Shown: one piece after another, positions 1 through 6,802 of the stretch
Layout: every line of letters begins with the position of its first letter
Position numbering within the stretch: position 1 is the first letter of the stretch
Assembly (NCBI GenBank): GCA_905215665.1
Contig: CAJMQR010000033.1
Coordinates: 1 to 10,259, forward strand
Length of the DNA stretch: 10,259 bases
Direction: 5' to 3'
Source of the DNA: an uncultured bacterium
Lineage (GTDB): Bacteria > Bacillota > Clostridia > Oscillospirales > Oscillospiraceae
The notes under the pieces: model-generated
Databases searched by the model: none
Seen by the model: only the letters and a program-made list of their open reading frames with translations
Told to the model about the DNA's origin: nothing
Position numbers and translations under genes: made by a program

Positions 1-416
1 GCCATATACATTGCCGTCACGCCGGTTTCCTTCTCACCGTTCAGGATCGCCCACTGCACCGGGCCGGACCCGCGCAGCTTGGGCAGGATGCTGGCGTGGA
101 TATTGATACAGCCGTATTTCGGAATGTCCAGCACCCGCTGCGGGAGAATCTTCCCGTAGGCAACCACAGCGACCACATCCGGCGCAAGGGACCTCAGCTC
201 CTCCACGACGGCGTCGTCGCGGAAGCTCGCCGGCTGATAGACCGGCAGCCCCTGTGAGATCGCATAGGTCTTGGTCTCGGACATCACCAGCTTCATCCCC
301 CGGTTTTTGGGCATATCCGGCTTGGTGTACACGCCGATAACGTCGAACTTTTCCTCCACCAGGCGGCGCAGGCAGGTCGCGGAGATATCCGGCGTTCCCA
401 TGAAGACAACTCTCAT
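1..416 (-). CDS. fmt: Methionyl-tRNA formyltransferase, N-terminal part (cut by window edge)
   Basis: Transfers a formyl group from 10-formyl-tetrahydrofolate to the amino group of Met-tRNA(fMet) for translation initiation in the cytoplasm. The first 138 residues are visible and start MRVVFMGTPD, the classic Fmt opening (glycine-rich start of the Rossmann-like formyltransferase domain). Next come TKPDMPKNRG around residues 31-40 (the basic loop region near the tRNA acceptor stem) and NIHASILPKLRG at about 105-116, which carries the catalytic Asn105, His107 and Ser109. The sequence stops at TGVTAMYM, just before the region that should hold the catalytic Asp. The full family length is about 310 aa, so more than half lies beyond the left edge. 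The ATG overlaps the def stop as ATGA (416..413), and an AAGGAGG ribosome site sits 10 nt upstream inside the end of def. It is the last gene of the run and is coupled to def, which removes the same formyl group. Confidence 0.97.
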   Translation of the reverse strand, partial: MRVVFMGTPDISATCLRRLVEEKFDVIGVYTKPDMPKNRGMKLVMSETKTYAISQGLPVYQPASFRDDAVVEELRSLAPDVVAVVAYGKILPQRVLDIPKYGCINIHASILPKLRGSGPVQWAILNGEKETGVTAMYM

Positions 417-910
417 TCTTCGGTGTCCTCCTTGGGTGCCTGCATCTCCCAGATTTCCTCATCGGTCAGCTTTCGGTAGGCAATCTCGGTATAAAGATGT
501 CCGTCGAGGTGGTCGCACTCGTGGCAGATACAGCGTGCGATCAGCTCCTCGCCCTCTGCCTCAAACCATTCGCCGTGCCTGTCCTGCGCGCGCACCTTGG
601 CATAATTTGGCCGCTTGACCATCCAGTATTCGCCCGGCACGCTCAGGCAGCCCTCCATGCCGTCCTGCTCGCCGCTGGTTTCCACAATCTCCGGATTCAC
701 CAGCTCCAGAATCTCGTCGCCCGTGTCAATCACAACGACGCGGCGCAGAATTCCCACCTGCGGCGCGGCAAGGCCGACGCCATTGGCATCCGCAAGCGTT
801 TCCGCCATATCATCCAGCAGTGTCCAAAGCTTTTGGTCAAATTTTGTCACCGGCCGGGAAACCTTATGCAGCGCCGGCTCCTCCGCGGTCAATATTCTTC
901 TCAGTGCCAT
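413..910 (-). CDS. def: Peptide deformylase
   Basis: Metal-dependent (Fe2+/Zn2+) hydrolase that removes the N-formyl group from nascent proteins at the ribosome exit. The protein is 165 aa, normal for the family. All three signature motifs are present: GVGLAAPQVG at 44-53, EGCLS at 86-90 with metal ligand Cys88, and HECDHLDG at 130-137 with ligands His130 and His134 and catalytic Glu131. I chose the ATG at 910 because the usual N-terminus MALRRIL begins there and an AAGGGA ribosome site lies just upstream. An alternative ATG at 925 would add five residues (MKGRT) and overlap the priA stop as ATGA (925..922), but no good ribosome site precedes it. The 3' end overlaps fmt by 4 nt. A def-fmt pair is the usual bacterial arrangement. 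Confidence 0.96.
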   Translation of the reverse strand: MALRRILTAEEPALHKVSRPVTKFDQKLWTLLDDMAETLADANGVGLAAPQVGILRRVVVIDTGDEILELVNPEIVETSGEQDGMEGCLSVPGEYWMVKRPNYAKVRAQDRHGEWFEAEGEELIARCICHECDHLDGHLYTEIAYRKLTDEEIWEMQAPKEDTEE

Positions 911-921
911 AGTTCTTCCCT

Positions 922-3369
922 TCATTCGTCGCTGTTAACGTCGGCAAACAGGCCGACGCCGCGGTTTTTGCTGTCCTTCAAGTATTCCCGCATACAATAG
1001 GCCACAAGCTCCCTGAGTGAACGGGTGTTGACGCAGCTCAGGGTCAGACGCCAGCGGTAACGGTAGTTCACCCTTGCAACGGAAGCCGGCGCGGGACCGA
1101 GAATCGCGGCCTGCTCCTGCCGGTAAAAGGGCGAGGCAAGCTGCGCCGCAAGCCGCTTCCGGAAGTCCTCCGCGGCACGCCGGACCTCCTCCTCTTCGGG
1201 GCCGTGGAAGGTAAGCGTCAGAAGATCCCGGAAAGGCGGGCAGCCGCGCAGCTGCCGCAGCGGAAGCTCGGCCTCAAAAAAGGCGTCATAATCCTGCCGC
1301 GCCGCAAGGGTAAGCACCTGATTCTGCGGCGTCATGGTCTGTATTACCGCTCTGCCCTCCGCCTCGCCGCGTCCGGCACGCCCTATGACCTGCGTAATCA
1401 TGCTGAACGTTGTTTCCGACGCCTTGTAAGAGCCGACGTAGAGGGACATATCCGCGTCGATCACGCCAACCAGCGTCACTTTTTCAAAATTCAGTCCCTT
1501 GGTCACCATCTGCGTTCCCAGCAGGATGGGGATCTCCTTTTCCCTGAACTCCGTCAGGAGTTTTTCATGGGTGTTCACCGCGGAAATGGTATCCGCATCC
1601 ATGCGAAGGGTCTGTGCCTGGGGCAGCAGATGTTCCAGCTGCTCCTGTACCTTCTGCGTGCCGCAGCCGATCTGCTTCAGATGTCCGCCGCAGACCGGGC
1701 AGCGCGCGGGAAGCGGCTCGGAGTGTCCGCAGTAGTGGCACATCAGCCGTCCATTGGCATGATGGTAGGTCAGATTGACGCTGCACGCCGGGCAGGCCGG
1801 CACAAAACCGCATTCCACGCAGGCGATCATCCGGCTGGTTCCCCGCCGGTTCAGAAAGAGAATGGATTGCTGGCGGTTTTTCAGATTCTCCCGCAGCGCA
1901 AGCAGCAAAGGTTCGCTGATGGCCGTCGGATTCCCGGACTTCAGCTCCTGCTTCATATCCACAATCTCCACGGGCGGCATTGCCTGCCGGTTATAGCGGC
2001 GCCGCATGGTGTAGAGCCGGTAAATTCCTTTTTTTGCGCGGTACATGCTCTCCACGCTAGGCGTCGCAGAACCGAGCAGCACCAGCGCGTTTTCCTGCAC
2101 GCCGCGGTAAATTGCTATGTCTCTCGCGTGATAGCGGGGGTTGTTTTCCGATTTATAGGTGTGCTCCTGCTCCTCATCGACGATCAAAACCCCAAGGTTC
2201 TTCGCCGGTGCGAAGACCGCCGAGCGCGTACCGATGACCACCGGCGCCTCGCCGCTTTTGATGCGCTTCCATGCGTCGTAACGCTCACCGATGCTCAGGC
2301 TGCTGTGCAAAACCGCAACCTTTTCGCCGAAATACGCCGCAAAGAGGGACAGAAGCTGCGGCGTGAGCGCAATCTCCGGCACAAGGAGGATCGCAGACTT
2401 TCCTTCCGAGAGACAGCGAAAAATCAGTTTGATATATACGGAGGTCTTTCCGCTTCCGGTCACGCCGTACAGCAGCGCGACGCCGGGCTTTTCCTGCGCG
2501 TACTGCGCCGCCAGCCCCTCGTACGCAAGGCTCTGCTCCTCATTCAAAACCAGCGGGCCGACCAGCTCCGCCGGAACAATTTTCGTGCAGCGAAGCCGTT
2601 CCTGCTCTCGGGAGGCAAGGTACCCCAGCTTCTCCAGACGGTTCAGCGTGGCCGCCGTCGCACCGGTAAAATAGCAAAGCTCCTTTGCCGCGCATTCCCC
2701 AAGCGCCGCCAGCATCTCCAGAACGGAGCACTGCAGCGGCGCGGAACGGCGCTTCTGCTGGGCATAGCGGAGCGCCTCCTCCGCCGGAAGCGCAAGGGAT
2801 ACGATTTTCTCCGTTTTGTCCGGGACACGGCGCCGGTGCGCCGTATCGCAGGTAATCAGCTTTTTCCGGAGAAGATAGCGAAGTGCGTTTTCCAGCGCGT
2901 CCTCGCTGAACTGCTTTTGCAGCATTTCCCTGTCCGCGCTGCCGCCCAGCGCTTCCAGCGCCTGCAGTACGGCAAGCGCATCCGGCCGGCGGCCGGCGGC
3001 TTCCCGATCCGCATCCGGCACGACGGTATACCGGTTCCGTTCCCGGAACCAAATGTCGGCCGGAAGGATGGCCTTGATCGCATCATAAAAAGTACAGAAG
3101 TAGCGTTCCCGTAGAAAGGCCGCCAGATGCAGCTGCCTTTCGTCGAGAACGGGCAAGGCGTCCAGCGGCTCCCGGACCGGCTTGAGTTTCGTCTCCTCCC
3201 CCTCGCAGAGGGCAAGGACGACGCCCTCGCTGGGGCGGTTCGCACGTCCGAAGGGTACGCTTACCCGCATCCCGGGCTGCAGGCACATGTCTGCCGGAAC
3301 CCGGTAATCGTAGGGTTTGTCAATGGCAAAAACCGCCGCCGCAACGGCAATTTTGGCAATCACGGACAT
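922..3369 (-). CDS. priA: Primosomal protein N' (replication restart helicase PriA)
   Basis: Superfamily 2 3'-5' DNA helicase that recognises abandoned replication forks and reloads the replisome. The protein is 815 aa, full length for Firmicutes. The N-terminal 3'-DNA-binding domain (about 1-105, with KPYDYRVP near 18-25) is followed by a winged-helix region. The helicase core has Walker A GVTGSGKT (302-309), Walker B DEEQ (398-401) followed by the PriA-specific NPRYHARD, and GSAT (433-436). The zinc region has eight Cys (517, 520, 526, 529, 544, 547, 557, 560). Then come GTQMVTKG (618-625) and QVIGRAGRG (660-668), the late helicase motifs. Walker B is DEEQ, where Bacillus and E. coli PriA have DEEH as I recall. 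The ATG at 3369 follows a GAGGGGG ribosome-binding stretch. The gene lies 25 nt after rpoZ; coaBC, which sits between them in Bacillus, is absent. Confidence 0.97.
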   Translation of the reverse strand: MSVIAKIAVAAAVFAIDKPYDYRVPADMCLQPGMRVSVPFGRANRPSEGVVLALCEGEETKLKPVREPLDALPVLDERQLHLAAFLRERYFCTFYDAIKAILPADIWFRERNRYTVVPDADREAAGRRPDALAVLQALEALGGSADREMLQKQFSEDALENALRYLLRKKLITCDTAHRRRVPDKTEKIVSLALPAEEALRYAQQKRRSAPLQCSVLEMLAALGECAAKELCYFTGATAATLNRLEKLGYLASREQERLRCTKIVPAELVGPLVLNEEQSLAYEGLAAQYAQEKPGVALLYGVTGSGKTSVYIKLIFRCLSEGKSAILLVPEIALTPQLLSLFAAYFGEKVAVLHSSLSIGERYDAWKRIKSGEAPVVIGTRSAVFAPAKNLGVLIVDEEQEHTYKSENNPRYHARDIAIYRGVQENALVLLGSATPSVESMYRAKKGIYRLYTMRRRYNRQAMPPVEIVDMKQELKSGNPTAISEPLLLALRENLKNRQQSILFLNRRGTSRMIACVECGFVPACPACSVNLTYHHANGRLMCHYCGHSEPLPARCPVCGGHLKQIGCGTQKVQEQLEHLLPQAQTLRMDADTISAVNTHEKLLTEFREKEIPILLGTQMVTKGLNFEKVTLVGVIDADMSLYVGSYKASETTFSMITQVIGRAGRGEAEGRAVIQTMTPQNQVLTLAARQDYDAFFEAELPLRQLRGCPPFRDLLTLTFHGPEEEEVRRAAEDFRKRLAAQLASPFYRQEQAAILGPAPASVARVNYRYRWRLTLSCVNTRSLRELVAYCMREYLKDSKNRGVGLFADVNSDE

Positions 3370-3394
3370 TCCCCCTCTTCTGCACGCGGCAATC

Positions 3395-3589
3395 TTACTC
3401 CCGGATTGTGGCCGCCAGTTTTCCCTCGGCGACCTCGCGGATCGCCAGCGTCACAGGCTTGTCTTCCAACGGGATGTGATAGGTCTCGGACTCGATGGAA
3501 ATCTGTCTTGCCCGCCGGGCAACGACATTTACCATCAGATAACGGCTATCAATGTGCTTCAGCAAATCGGACATTGCAGGATACAGCAT
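3395..3589 (-). CDS. rpoZ: DNA-directed RNA polymerase subunit omega
   Basis: Small subunit that wraps the C-terminal end of beta-prime and assists RNA polymerase assembly. It is 64 aa, at the short end of the family. The opening (MLYPAMSDLLKHIDSRY) and the VNVVARRARQI helix (about 20-30) match the conserved omega core, followed by KPVTLAIREVAEGKL. The ATG at 3589 is supported by a strong AAGGAGG (3601..3607) 11 nt upstream, encoded within the last gmk codons. A second ATG (Met6) is too far from that site. The start lies only 3 nt after the gmk stop. The order gmk-rpoZ is one of the most conserved neighbourhoods in bacteria and supports the call despite the small size. Confidence 0.95.
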   Translation of the reverse strand: MLYPAMSDLLKHIDSRYLMVNVVARRARQISIESETYHIPLEDKPVTLAIREVAEGKLAATIRE

Positions 3590-3592
3590 AAT

Positions 3593-4192
3593 TTACAGTT
3601 CCTCCTTGAGTATATGAAATCTATATGCAGACCGGCACGCCTCCGCCGTCAGAATTGCCTGAATTTCGTCGGCTGCGTGATCCACCGTGTCGTTCATAAC
3701 AATATAATGATAGTGTTCCGCGGTGCGGCATTCCTCCGCGGCAATCCGAAGCCTGCGCTCGGCAATCTCCGGCGCGGTATCTCCGCGGTCCGTCAGGCGC
3801 CGCCTCAGCTCCTGGAAGGAGGGCGGCGCAATAAAAATGGATATCGCGTCCGGCCGGCGCCGGATCACCTGCAGGGCTCCCTGCACCTCAATCTCCAGCA
3901 CCACATGAATCCCCTGCGCCAGCGCATCGTCCACGGCCTTTTCCGGCGTGCCGTAATAGTTTCCGGCATAGCTGGCATATTCCAGCAGTTCCCCGCGGCG
4001 GATCATCTGCTCAAAGCCGGCCTTATCCATGAAAAAATAGTGTACGCCATGCTTTTCATTGGGACGGGCCGGACGGGTGGTCGCGGAAACGGAATAACGA
4101 AGCGCGGGGTTGCGGCGCATGACCTCCTTCAGCACCGTTCCCTTACCGACCCCCGATGGGCCGGAAATAATGATGATTCTCCCCTGATTCAT
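3593..4192 (-). CDS. gmk: Guanylate kinase
   Basis: Cytoplasmic kinase that converts GMP (and dGMP) plus ATP to GDP (dGDP) plus ADP, an essential step in guanine nucleotide synthesis. It is 199 aa, normal length. P-loop GPSGVGKGT spans 11-19. The GMP-binding region follows: SVSATTRPARPNE (34-46), the HYFF segment (51-54) and YGTPEKAV (80-87). LEIEVQGA (99-106) replaces the more common LDIDVQGA, a conservative change. The lid region R-RR...R near 130-147 is present. The ATG overlaps the remA stop as ATGA (4192..4189) with GAGG about 10 nt upstream. The last codons carry the rpoZ ribosome site. In Firmicutes this enzyme is a known target of (p)ppGpp inhibition; nothing in this sequence tests that directly. 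Confidence 0.97.
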   Translation of the reverse strand: MNQGRIIIISGPSGVGKGTVLKEVMRRNPALRYSVSATTRPARPNEKHGVHYFFMDKAGFEQMIRRGELLEYASYAGNYYGTPEKAVDDALAQGIHVVLEIEVQGALQVIRRRPDAISIFIAPPSFQELRRRLTDRGDTAPEIAERRLRIAAEECRTAEHYHYIVMNDTVDHAADEIQAILTAEACRSAYRFHILKEEL

Positions 4193-4461
4193 AGCTGTTC
4201 TTCCTCATCGTGATAGGCTTCCTCCGGTTTGTCCGAGAGGCGCTTGGCAATTGTCTCCGGTGGGATGGCGGATAATATCACATGATCCGTATCCATGAGG
4301 ATCACGGAACGGGTCTTTCTGCCATAGCTGGCGTCGATGAGCATGGAGCGGTCCCTCGCCTCCTGCACCAGCCGCTTGATGGGCGCCGAATCCGGACCGA
4401 CGATGGTCAGAAGGCGCTCGGACGAGATCATATTTCCGAAGCCGATGTTGATCAGTCTCAT
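4189..4461 (-). CDS. remA: RemA/DUF370 extracellular matrix regulator
   Basis: Small DNA-binding protein. In Bacillus subtilis RemA activates biofilm matrix and osmoprotection genes by binding as an oligomer to repeated sites. The 90 aa product starts MRLINIGFGNMISSERLL and contains SAPIKRLVQEARDR and the LIDASYGRKTRSVI strand-turn, which align by eye with the whole length of B. subtilis RemA, through DHVILSAIPPETIAKRL. The reading frame stays open upstream of 4461, but that part overlaps yicC and resembles nothing. The ATG at 4461 gives the conserved N-terminus and lies 4 nt after the yicC stop. The ribosome site is weak, so coupling to yicC translation is likely. The position between yicC and gmk is the standard Firmicutes order. 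The target genes in this organism cannot be read from the window. Confidence 0.94.
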   Translation of the reverse strand: MRLINIGFGNMISSERLLTIVGPDSAPIKRLVQEARDRSMLIDASYGRKTRSVILMDTDHVILSAIPPETIAKRLSDKPEEAYHDEEEQL

Positions 4462-4465
4462 AGCG

Positions 4466-5344
4466 TCACTCGATATTCTGGATCTGCTCGCGGATCTTTT
4501 CCAGCTCGGCCTTGATCTCCACGACATTGCGCGCCTGCTCGATGTCGTTGCCCTTGGAGCCGATGGTATTGGCCTCGCGGTTCATCTCCTGCAGCAGGAA
4601 GTCCAGCTTTCTGCCGACGGGGCCGCCATCAGAAAGGAGCTTTTCCATCTGCGCCAGATGGCTGCGCAGGCGAACGGTTTCCTCGTCCACGGCAACCTTG
4701 TCGGCAAAGATCGCCGCCTCGGTGAGAATCCTGCTCTCGTCAATGGCCGTGCTCTCCAGAACCTCGCGCATTTTTGCTTCCAGGCGCGTCCGGTATTCCT
4801 GCACGGTAACGGGGCTTCGCTTTTCCACACGCTCCACATAGGACAGGATCACCGCAGCGCGGCTGCGCAGATCGGCGGCAAGGTTTTCGCCCTCCGTGCA
4901 GCGCATCCTGTCGTAGGCGCACAGCGCCTCCTGCGCGACGGAGACAATGTCCGCCGTAATCTGCTTTTCGTCCTCCTCCTGCTTTTCCACGACAAAGACG
5001 TCGGGAAAACGGGTCAGGGAGGTCGCCGTGATATCCTCGCGGACCTGATAGTCCTTTGCGATCGTGCGCAGGGCCTCCAGATACCCTTCCAGCACCGGCC
5101 GGTTGAGAGAGATGCGCACGTTCTCCGCAGCTGTCACATTGACGGTGACGAACATGTCCACCTTGCCCCGGCTGACACGCTCCTTGACACTCTGCTTCAG
5201 CGCGTCCTCCGCATAGGAAAAAGCTCGCGGGAGCCGCACGCTGCAATCGAGAAAGCGGTTGTTCACCGAGCGGAGTTCCACCGTGATTTCCCGGCCGTTG
5301 AGCGTCTGAACTGCGCGGCCGTAGCCTGTCATGCTATGAATCAA
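4466..5344 (-). CDS. yicC: YicC/YloC family endoribonuclease
   Basis: Member of the YicC family, whose E. coli protein has been described as an endoribonuclease; the Bacillus homologue is YloC. The 292 aa length is typical. The start IHSMTGYGRA and ELRSVNNRFLD (about 23-33) are the conserved YicC N-terminal motifs. A long helical middle and the C-terminal DUF1732 block (EANTIGSKGNDIEQ, then VEIKAELEKIREQIQNIE) complete the protein. The start codon is TTG at 5344. The only nearby ATG (5332) would remove the conserved MIHS and lies 21 nt from the ribosome site AAGGAG (5354..5359), whereas the TTG is 9 nt away. The gene follows the J-domain gene by 19 nt and precedes remA by 4 nt. Confidence 0.94.
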   Translation of the reverse strand: MIHSMTGYGRAVQTLNGREITVELRSVNNRFLDCSVRLPRAFSYAEDALKQSVKERVSRGKVDMFVTVNVTAAENVRISLNRPVLEGYLEALRTIAKDYQVREDITATSLTRFPDVFVVEKQEEDEKQITADIVSVAQEALCAYDRMRCTEGENLAADLRSRAAVILSYVERVEKRSPVTVQEYRTRLEAKMREVLESTAIDESRILTEAAIFADKVAVDEETVRLRSHLAQMEKLLSDGGPVGRKLDFLLQEMNREANTIGSKGNDIEQARNVVEIKAELEKIREQIQNIE

Positions 5345-5353
5345 TCTAATCCA

Positions 5354-5359
5354 CTCCTT
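5354..5359 (-). promoter_or_regulatory. Ribosome binding site fixing the TTG start of yicC
   Basis: The minus strand reads AAGGAG here, 9 nt before the TTG at 5344 and 21 nt before the next in-frame ATG. Spacing favours the TTG. It lies in the 19 nt gap after the J-domain gene. Confidence 0.8.
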
Positions 5360-5363
5360 GTCG

Positions 5364-5936
5364 TTACCGGCAGCCGCCGCAGAGACAGTTCAGGCACATC
5401 AGGGAGCTGCAGCAGCCGCACAGATCGTCTGTCGCATCGTTATACTGCACCTGACGGTAGGTGTTTCCGCCGCCCCTGATACTGTTCAGCGCACTGCGGT
5501 ATTCCATGTTATTGGGATCCATATTCACTGCGATACGGAAATTCTGCGCCGCCTCGTCCATCCAGCCGCGACGCTGTGCGACCGCCCCGCGCAGGAAATA
5601 CCACTCGGCATTGTGCTGAGGTATGCCGTCAAGCCTGGCTTCCGCCTGATCGAGCGCGCCCATTTGGATCAGACGGCGCACCTCGTTCAGCTCGCCCGTA
5701 CCATAGGACGACGCACTGCGGCCGGCGTCCTGCGCCGTGGACTGCGCGCTGCCGCCCTTCATCAGCGTATCATACGCCTCGTTGATCTCTTTCATCTTCT
5801 CCTGCGCCAGATCGGCAAGCGGGTTATTGGCGTAATTATCCGGATGGTACTTGCGCGCAAGCTCGCGGTATGCCTTTTTGATCTGATCTTCCGACGCGCC
5901 GTGTGGGACGCCGAGGACTTCGTAGGGATCTTTCAT
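5364..5936 (-). CDS. J-domain protein with TPR-like region and cysteine-rich tail
   Basis: A 190 aa DnaJ-class co-chaperone-like protein. The N-terminal J domain (about 1-60) starts KDPYEVLGV, has the KKAYRELARKYHPD helix II with the essential HPD at 31-33, and INEAYDTL in helix IV, so it should stimulate an Hsp70 (DnaK). The Gly/Phe-rich and zinc-finger domains of true DnaJ are absent. After a Ser/Ala/Gly linker (about 61-80), residues 82-152 look like TPR helices (EWYFLRGAVAQRRG, AAQNFRIAVNMDPNN). The last 18 residues contain seven Cys (173, 175, 176, 181, 184, 186, 189), a possible metal-binding or lipid/thiol-modified tail. The ATG overlaps the stop of the DUF5685-like gene as ATGA (5936..5933) and has AAGGAG 6 nt upstream. 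Coupling to that gene suggests a shared job. The client is unknown. Confidence 0.9.
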   Translation of the reverse strand: MKDPYEVLGVPHGASEDQIKKAYRELARKYHPDNYANNPLADLAQEKMKEINEAYDTLMKGGSAQSTAQDAGRSASSYGTGELNEVRRLIQMGALDQAEARLDGIPQHNAEWYFLRGAVAQRRGWMDEAAQNFRIAVNMDPNNMEYRSALNSIRGGGNTYRQVQYNDATDDLCGCCSSLMCLNCLCGGCR

Positions 5937-6799
5937 TTCTTGCTCCTTTTGCGGAAGGTCCCCTCCGCAACGCTGTGCAGCACCGCGGGCAGGCCATAGT
6001 AAATAATATTTGTCAAAATCGCGCCGTCCGCGCGGGGCGAAAGCAGCTCCAGTGCAGAGGCCGCCAGGCCGATGGACGCATCGATGGACTCCAGAAGCTG
6101 GGCTTTATCCTTTCCGTCCAGCGCGCCGCCGCGCAGGGTATAACGGTAAAGCAGCGGATTATAGCCGCCGGATTTCAGATCCCCCGGCAGGTCGTCCAGC
6201 GCATCGGCAAGGTAGAGGAATCTGCCCACATGGTACAGCAGCTGCTCTGCCGCGCGGCGTTCTGTCCCATCCTCAAAAAAGGCGGCGCAGCCTTTCAGAA
6301 GGCAGGCAAACGCATCCGCCGTGCGGTCAATGCTCGGGCATCTTTCCTCCTCCAGCCGGTGCAGCAGCTCGAGCTGTGCGGCAAACAGGCGGTCCGCTTC
6401 CGGCTGCCGCCGCGCCGCGGTGCGGTAACTGCGGCGGTAAAGGCGCATCGCCAGTTTTGCAGCGGCGCGGTGCAGCAGTTTCCCGTCGCGCTCGGCGTCG
6501 CGCAGCTTCCAGAAAGACAGCAGCACGCTCATATCCGCGGCATAGTCCATTGCCGCGTCCTGCGGCAGGCAGTCCTTCCGGCAGAAGGGACGCGCCGGGC
6601 AGAAACAGCGCCGGGACTCTTCTTTCTCCCCGCTTTTCAGCAGAAAATACAGGAAGGTCATATCATAATTGACCAGAAAACGCCCGAAAAAGCCATAGTT
6701 CTGTTTCAGGCAGCGGCACAGGCCGCAGTAGGCCGCGCGGTAGCGCCGGAATTCCTCCTCCGACAGCTTGTCCTTTCTGGGAAGTACATATCCAAACAT
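5933..6799 (-). CDS. DUF5685-like cysteine-rich helical protein
   Basis: A 288 aa protein of unknown function whose opening (MFGYVLPRKDKLSEEEF...YCGLCRCL) resembles the clostridial DUF5685 family as I recall it. No signal peptide is obvious. The composition suggests an all-helical cytoplasmic protein. Cysteines cluster at 25/28/30 and 65/67/73/77 (CFCPARPFCRKDC), and further Cys lie at 154, 166 and 171. Two acidic helices stand out: D89...KLRDAERD (D101, D105) and YLADALDDLPGD (D199, D202, D203, D207) followed by GGYNP. This pairing recalls the two metal-binding Asp motifs of class I isoprenoid synthases, but the match is only a pattern. The start is 3 nt after the RseC-like gene and the ribosome site is weak. 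The stop overlaps the J-domain gene by 4 nt. I do not assign a function. Confidence 0.8.
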   Translation of the reverse strand: MFGYVLPRKDKLSEEEFRRYRAAYCGLCRCLKQNYGFFGRFLVNYDMTFLYFLLKSGEKEESRRCFCPARPFCRKDCLPQDAAMDYAADMSVLLSFWKLRDAERDGKLLHRAAAKLAMRLYRRSYRTAARRQPEADRLFAAQLELLHRLEEERCPSIDRTADAFACLLKGCAAFFEDGTERRAAEQLLYHVGRFLYLADALDDLPGDLKSGGYNPLLYRYTLRGGALDGKDKAQLLESIDASIGLAASALELLSPRADGAILTNIIYYGLPAVLHSVAEGTFRKRSKK

Positions 6800-6802
6800 C
6801 GC

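Noticed and set aside
34..462. Minus-strand 142-codon frame overlapping fmt
   Set aside because: It is out of frame with fmt, whose N-terminal and active-site motifs are clear in the neighbouring frame, and has no recognisable content.
1204..3114. Plus-strand open frame of 636 codons opposite priA
   Set aside because: It is antisense to a complete, motif-rich PriA. The translation is rich in Arg, Gln and His with no recognisable domain, as expected of a shadow frame in GC-rich DNA.
4462..4527. Longer N-terminus for RemA (22 extra residues)
   Set aside because: The extra part overlaps yicC, is Ser/Arg-rich and unlike RemA; the conserved protein begins at the ATG at 4461.
4337..5479. Plus-strand open frame of 380 codons opposite remA and yicC
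   Set aside because: It runs across two well-supported minus-strand genes and their junction, with no family resemblance.
6159..6164. TATAAT on the minus strand inside the DUF5685-like gene
   Set aside because: It codes for part of Gly-Tyr-Asn in the GGYNP motif, and no convincing -35 box lies 16-18 bp upstream.
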